This document shows, one piece after another, positions 61,420-64,000 of a DNA stretch of 64,000 nucleotides. A program made the position numbers and the translations under genes. Every line of letters starts with the position of its first letter. Position 1 is the stretch's first letter. Below the pieces are notes generated by a model. The model saw nothing but the letters and a program-made list of their open reading frames with translations, ran no database searches and had not been told where the DNA came from. Source of the DNA: an uncultured Corynebacterium sp. (lineage in GTDB: Bacteria > Actinomycetota > Actinomycetes > Mycobacteriales > Mycobacteriaceae); assembly GCF_937999985.1 (NCBI RefSeq), contig NZ_CALLDG010000052.1, forward strand, positions 1 through 64,000, given 5' to 3'.

Positions 61420-62940
61420 ATGACCGTCTATGCTGATCCTGGTACCGAAGGTAGTGTCGTCAATTTCAAGGAGCGCTACGGCAATTTCATCGGTGGCCAG
61501 TGGGTGCCACCTGTCGACGGCGAGTACCTGGACAACGTTTCACCCATCAACGGCGAGGTGTTCTGCCAGGTTCCGCGCTCGAAGGAAGCGGACATTGAGA
61601 AGGCAATCGACGCGGCAGAGAAGGCTCAGCCCGGCTGGGGAGCGACCTCCGTACAGGACCGCGCCGCCGTTCTGTTGAAGATCGCCGACCGCCTGGAAGA
61701 GAACCTAGAGATGATGGCCGTCGCTGAGACTTGGGATAACGGCAAGGCGGTGCGCGAAACCCTCGCCGCCGACCTCCCGCTCGCGGTTGACCACTTCCGC
61801 TACTACGCCGGTGCTCTCCGCGCCCAGGAAGACCGCACCTCCCAGATCAGCGAAGACCTCATCGCCTACCACTTCAACGAGCCACTTGGTGTGGTCGGGC
61901 AGATCATCCCCTGGAACTTCCCGCTGCTGATGGCTGCGTGGAAGCTTGCCCCCGCCATGGCCGCTGGCAACGCCATCGTGCTGAAGCCCGCCGAGCAAAC
62001 CCCGGCCAGCATCCTGCTGTTCGCAGAACTCATCCAGGACATCGTTCCGGAAGGTGTGCTGAATATCGTCAACGGCCTGGGTACAGAGGCGGGCACCGCG
62101 CTCACTGCCTCCGACCGTATCGACAAGATCGCGTTCACCGGCTCCACGGAAGTCGGCAAGATCATTAACAAGGCGGTTGCGGAGAAGCTTATCCCCGTCA
62201 CCTTGGAGCTCGGCGGCAAGTCCCCGTCGGTGTTCTTTAGCGACATCATGGACCAGGACGACAAGTTCCGGGAAAAGTGCGTTGAGGGCTTGGCCATGTT
62301 CGCGCTGAACCAGGGCGAGATCTGCACCTGCCCGTCCCGAGCCCTGGTGCAGGAGGATATTGCCGAAGATTTCCTAGCCCTGGCCATCGAGCGTGTGAAG
62401 TCCATCAACGTCGGAAACCCACTGGACACGGACGTTATGATGGGCGCACAGGCTTCCCAGGAGCAGATGGATAAGATCACCGGCTACCTGCAGTCCGGCC
62501 CCGAGGAGGGTGCACAGGTGCTGTGCGGTGGCGGTGTAAACGAGATCTCGGGCCGCAGCGGCGGTTTCTACATCGAGCCCACCATCTTTAAGGGCACCAA
62601 TGACATGCGCCTATTCCAGGAGGAAATTTTCGGTCCGGTCCTGGCCGTGACTACCTTCAAGGACTTCGATGAGGCCATGCGCATCGCCAACGACACGGAG
62701 TACGGTCTGGGAGCGGGCGTATGGTCCCGCAACGGCACCACTGCATACAAGGCTGGCCGCGCGATTCAATCGGGCCGCGTGTGGGTGAACAACTACCACA
62801 ATTACCCAGCCCACGCGGCCTTCGGTGGCTACAAGAAGTCCGGTTTGGGGCGTGAGACCCACTTGATGATGCTCGCGCACTACCAGCAGACCAAGAACCT
62901 GCTGTGGTCCTATTCGGATGAGCCGTCGGGGCTGTTCTAG
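61420..62940 (+). CDS. ald: NAD-dependent aldehyde dehydrogenase (acetaldehyde dehydrogenase type)
   Basis: This 506-residue aldehyde dehydrogenase has the NAD site FTGSTEVGK, the general-base glutamate in [10 protein letters not shown] near 265 and the catalytic cysteine in [11 protein letters not shown] near 305. The long N-terminus and the C-terminal [23 protein letters not shown] resemble ExaC/AcoD-type enzymes oxidising acetaldehyde to acetate. AAAGGAG precedes the ATG at 61420. In C. glutamicum ald lies right after hspR; here it follows clpB, so the region has been rearranged. Confidence 0.9.
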   Translation: MTVYADPGTEGSVVNFKERYGNFIGGQWVPPVDGEYLDNVSPINGEVFCQVPRSKEADIEKAIDAAEKAQPGWGATSVQDRAAVLLKIADRLEENLEMMAVAETWDNGKAVRETLAADLPLAVDHFRYYAGALRAQEDRTSQISEDLIAYHFNEPLGVVGQIIPWNFPLLMAAWKLAPAMAAGNAIVLKPAEQTPASILLFAELIQDIVPEGVLNIVNGLGTEAGTALTASDRIDKIAFTGSTEVGKIINKAVAEKLIPVTLELGGKSPSVFFSDIMDQDDKFREKCVEGLAMFALNQGEICTCPSRALVQEDIAEDFLALAIERVKSINVGNPLDTDVMMGAQASQEQMDKITGYLQSGPEEGAQVLCGGGVNEISGRSGGFYIEPTIFKGTNDMRLFQEEIFGPVLAVTTFKDFDEAMRIANDTEYGLGAGVWSRNGTTAYKAGRAIQSGRVWVNNYHNYPAHAAFGGYKKSGLGRETHLMMLAHYQQTKNLLWSYSDEPSGLF

Positions 62941-62958
62941 CTCTTTTCTTATGGACGC

Positions 62959-63005
62959 CACCCCGGCCTCAACCGCACTCGTTGTCAGCGCGGGAGGCCG
63001 GGGTG
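62959..63005. terminator. Bidirectional terminator between ald and the DUF4333 gene
   Basis: CACCCCGGCCTC (62959-62970) pairs perfectly with GAGGCCGGGGTG (62994-63005). It lies between convergent stops. On the minus strand the GGCGTC/A-rich motif (62959-62943) follows the stem directly. Confidence 0.8.
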
Positions 63006-63021
63006 TGTCGTATTTGGCGAA

Positions 63022-63381
63022 TTATTCCGCCTGGTCAGCGACCTCCACGTTGTAGTGGACGTTGTCACCGTCCACGGAGTCCGCGGTGACGTCTACGCTG
63101 TACGTTTCACCGGAATCGTGCAGCTTGCACTCAATCTTCGCGCCCTCTTCCGCCTTCAGACCGCTGGGGCATTCGATGCGCTCTGGCTTGCGGCCAACCT
63201 CCTTCTCCAGGGAATCGGAGATGCCCTTCTCCACATCCGCTTGGGACACCTCTTTTTCGCCGAGCAGGGAGCAAGCGCTCAGGCCGGTGACGGCCAGCGC
63301 GCCGGTCAAGAAAGCGGCGCCGAGGCGCTTGGAGAAGTAGGCGGAGCGGGCGGGGTCAGCGGAAGTGCGGATGTTGTTCAT
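63022..63381 (-). CDS. DUF4333 lipoprotein
   Basis: This 119-residue protein has a signal peptide with lipobox LSAC near residue 37 and a single DUF4333 domain with two conserved cysteines (ECPSGLKAEEGAKIECKL) and VDVTADSVDGDNVHYNVE. Function unknown. The long basic N-terminus (about 16 residues before the hydrophobic core) leaves room for a shorter start, but no better ribosome-binding site was seen. Confidence 0.8.
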   Translation of the reverse strand: MNNIRTSADPARSAYFSKRLGAAFLTGALAVTGLSACSLLGEKEVSQADVEKGISDSLEKEVGRKPERIECPSGLKAEEGAKIECKLHDSGETYSVDVTADSVDGDNVHYNVEVADQAE

Positions 63382-63634
63382 GTGGAGCAGTTTCTTTCTC
63401 TCGTTTGTAGCTGGTGGCGTGCTGAAATGCCTCTTCAGGCATCCGGGGTATGGAATGTCGCCCCTTGGCGAAATGTTCCCCAGCGTGCAGTACGCTGCAC
63501 GGTTTAAACTTAATCGATGCTGAGTATGTTTGTCCGGGAAACGCAGGCGTCAATAAGAGGGTGCGATAAAATACCCAGAGCAACGGAGCGCACAGCACAA
63601 AGAGAATACATATAGAACAGAAGAGGGAGCCTCC
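63382..63634. other. Divergent promoter region of the DUF4333 and symporter genes
   Basis: These 253 bp hold no credible gene. A copy of the dispersed motif (GGCGTCAATAAGAGGG) is at 63546-63561. No operator was identified. Confidence 0.4.
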
Positions 63635-64000
63635 ATGGACTTTACGGTCTTTGACCTGCTGATGGATGTCGGCATGATTTCGGTGCTGCTGATTATCGGC
63701 ACGTTTATGAGGCGCCACTTCGAATGGTTCCGCAACCTGCTGATTCCCGCGCCGATTACTGCGGGCCTGCTCGCGCTGCTCCTCGGCCCAGAGGTGCTGG
63801 GCCTGCTGCCGTTCTCCGGCGCGCTGGGCGATTACTCCACCCTGCTGATCGCCGTCGTGTTTGCCTCTATGCCGTACAGTATGACCTTCGCCTCCAACGA
63901 TGCCTCGAAGGCGAAGAACATGTGGGGCTTTTCCACCTCCATGTTCCTCGGCCAGTGGGGCATCTTTATGCTGCTTGGCCTGCTGGTTTTCGGACCGGTT
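63635..64000 (+). CDS. GltS-like sodium/glutamate symporter, 5' part only
   Basis: The first 122 codons are present and run off the window. Three to four hydrophobic helices are visible: FDLLMDVGMISVLLIIGTFMR, IPAPITAGLLALLLGPEVLG, STLLIAVVFASMPYSMTF and MFLGQWGIFMLLGLLVFG. IPAPITAGLLAL resembles the GltS family; the identity needs the rest of the gene. GAGGGAG precedes the ATG. Confidence 0.6.
   Translation, partial: MDFTVFDLLMDVGMISVLLIIGTFMRRHFEWFRNLLIPAPITAGLLALLLGPEVLGLLPFSGALGDYSTLLIAVVFASMPYSMTFASNDASKAKNMWGFSTSMFLGQWGIFMLLGLLVFGPV

Noticed and set aside
1..64000. tRNA, rRNA, CRISPR array or complete IS element
   Set aside because: I found no cloverleaf, no regularly spaced repeats, and no transposase or integrase in any frame; a tRNAscan/Infernal run would settle small RNAs.

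Overview
The window looks like a chromosomal segment of a GC-rich (about 60-62% by eye) mycolic-acid-containing actinobacterium, most probably a lipophilic Corynebacterium of the C. jeikeium type. The reasons are a mycolata cell-envelope block matching the Mycobacterium tuberculosis Rv0224c-Rv0237 order, an HspR heat-shock circuit with HAIR operators, a TAGAC-N6-GTCTA (McbR-type) operator, a DtxR-like box, many leaderless start sites, and a fadBA beta-oxidation operon. No tRNA, rRNA, CRISPR array or complete IS element was recognised.

Layout. 1-7.6 kb: peroxide defence (ahpC, ahpF), a YeeE-TusA sulfur-uptake fusion behind two McbR-like operators, acetolactate decarboxylase and a membrane-anchored vWA protein. 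7.7-11.4 kb: fadB and fadA. 11.6-25.7 kb: envelope block with an MtrP-like methyltransferase, a GT4 glycosyltransferase, two membrane proteins, a TmaT-like acyltransferase, AftD arabinosyltransferase, a small DUF2613-like protein, a universal stress protein, the LpqI-like GH3 lipoprotein and a VanW protein. 25.9-36.5 kb: two tandem small secreted paralogues, ugd, dcd, an AlaT-like aminotransferase, a low-complexity membrane protein, a very large Fe-S reductase with a roughly 420-residue Ala/Pro/Gly tail, and an alpha/beta hydrolase.

36.5-44.4 kb: dnaK-grpE and dnaJ-hspR, usually one operon, are split by a terminator plus a DUF2871 gene, a DUF222/HNH gene with a near-consensus SOS box, and an orphan gene. 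44.4-51.2 kb: ArcD-type antiporter, a decayed LLM oxidoreductase, ogt, a WXG/EspC-like small protein coupled to a DUF1023 hydrolase, a nitrilase-family hydrolase, and a type II flavohemoglobin-like protein. 51.2-58.4 kb: a probable glutarate module (CoA-transferase, glutaryl-CoA dehydrogenase, IclR regulator, TRAP transporter dctPQM) tied together by a shared operator-like block. 58.5-64 kb: clpB behind two HspR operators, aldehyde dehydrogenase, a DUF4333 lipoprotein, and the start of a GltS-like symporter that runs off the window.

The most unusual signal is not a gene. A short motif, GGCGTCA followed within a few bases by an A-rich TAAnAA stretch, recurs about 23 times on both strands. It lies in intergenic DNA and in different reading frames inside genes, where it forces rare A-rich codons. 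Two further non-coding structures, at 54-180 and 31511-31625, are inverted-repeat pairs each enclosing exactly 79 bp.
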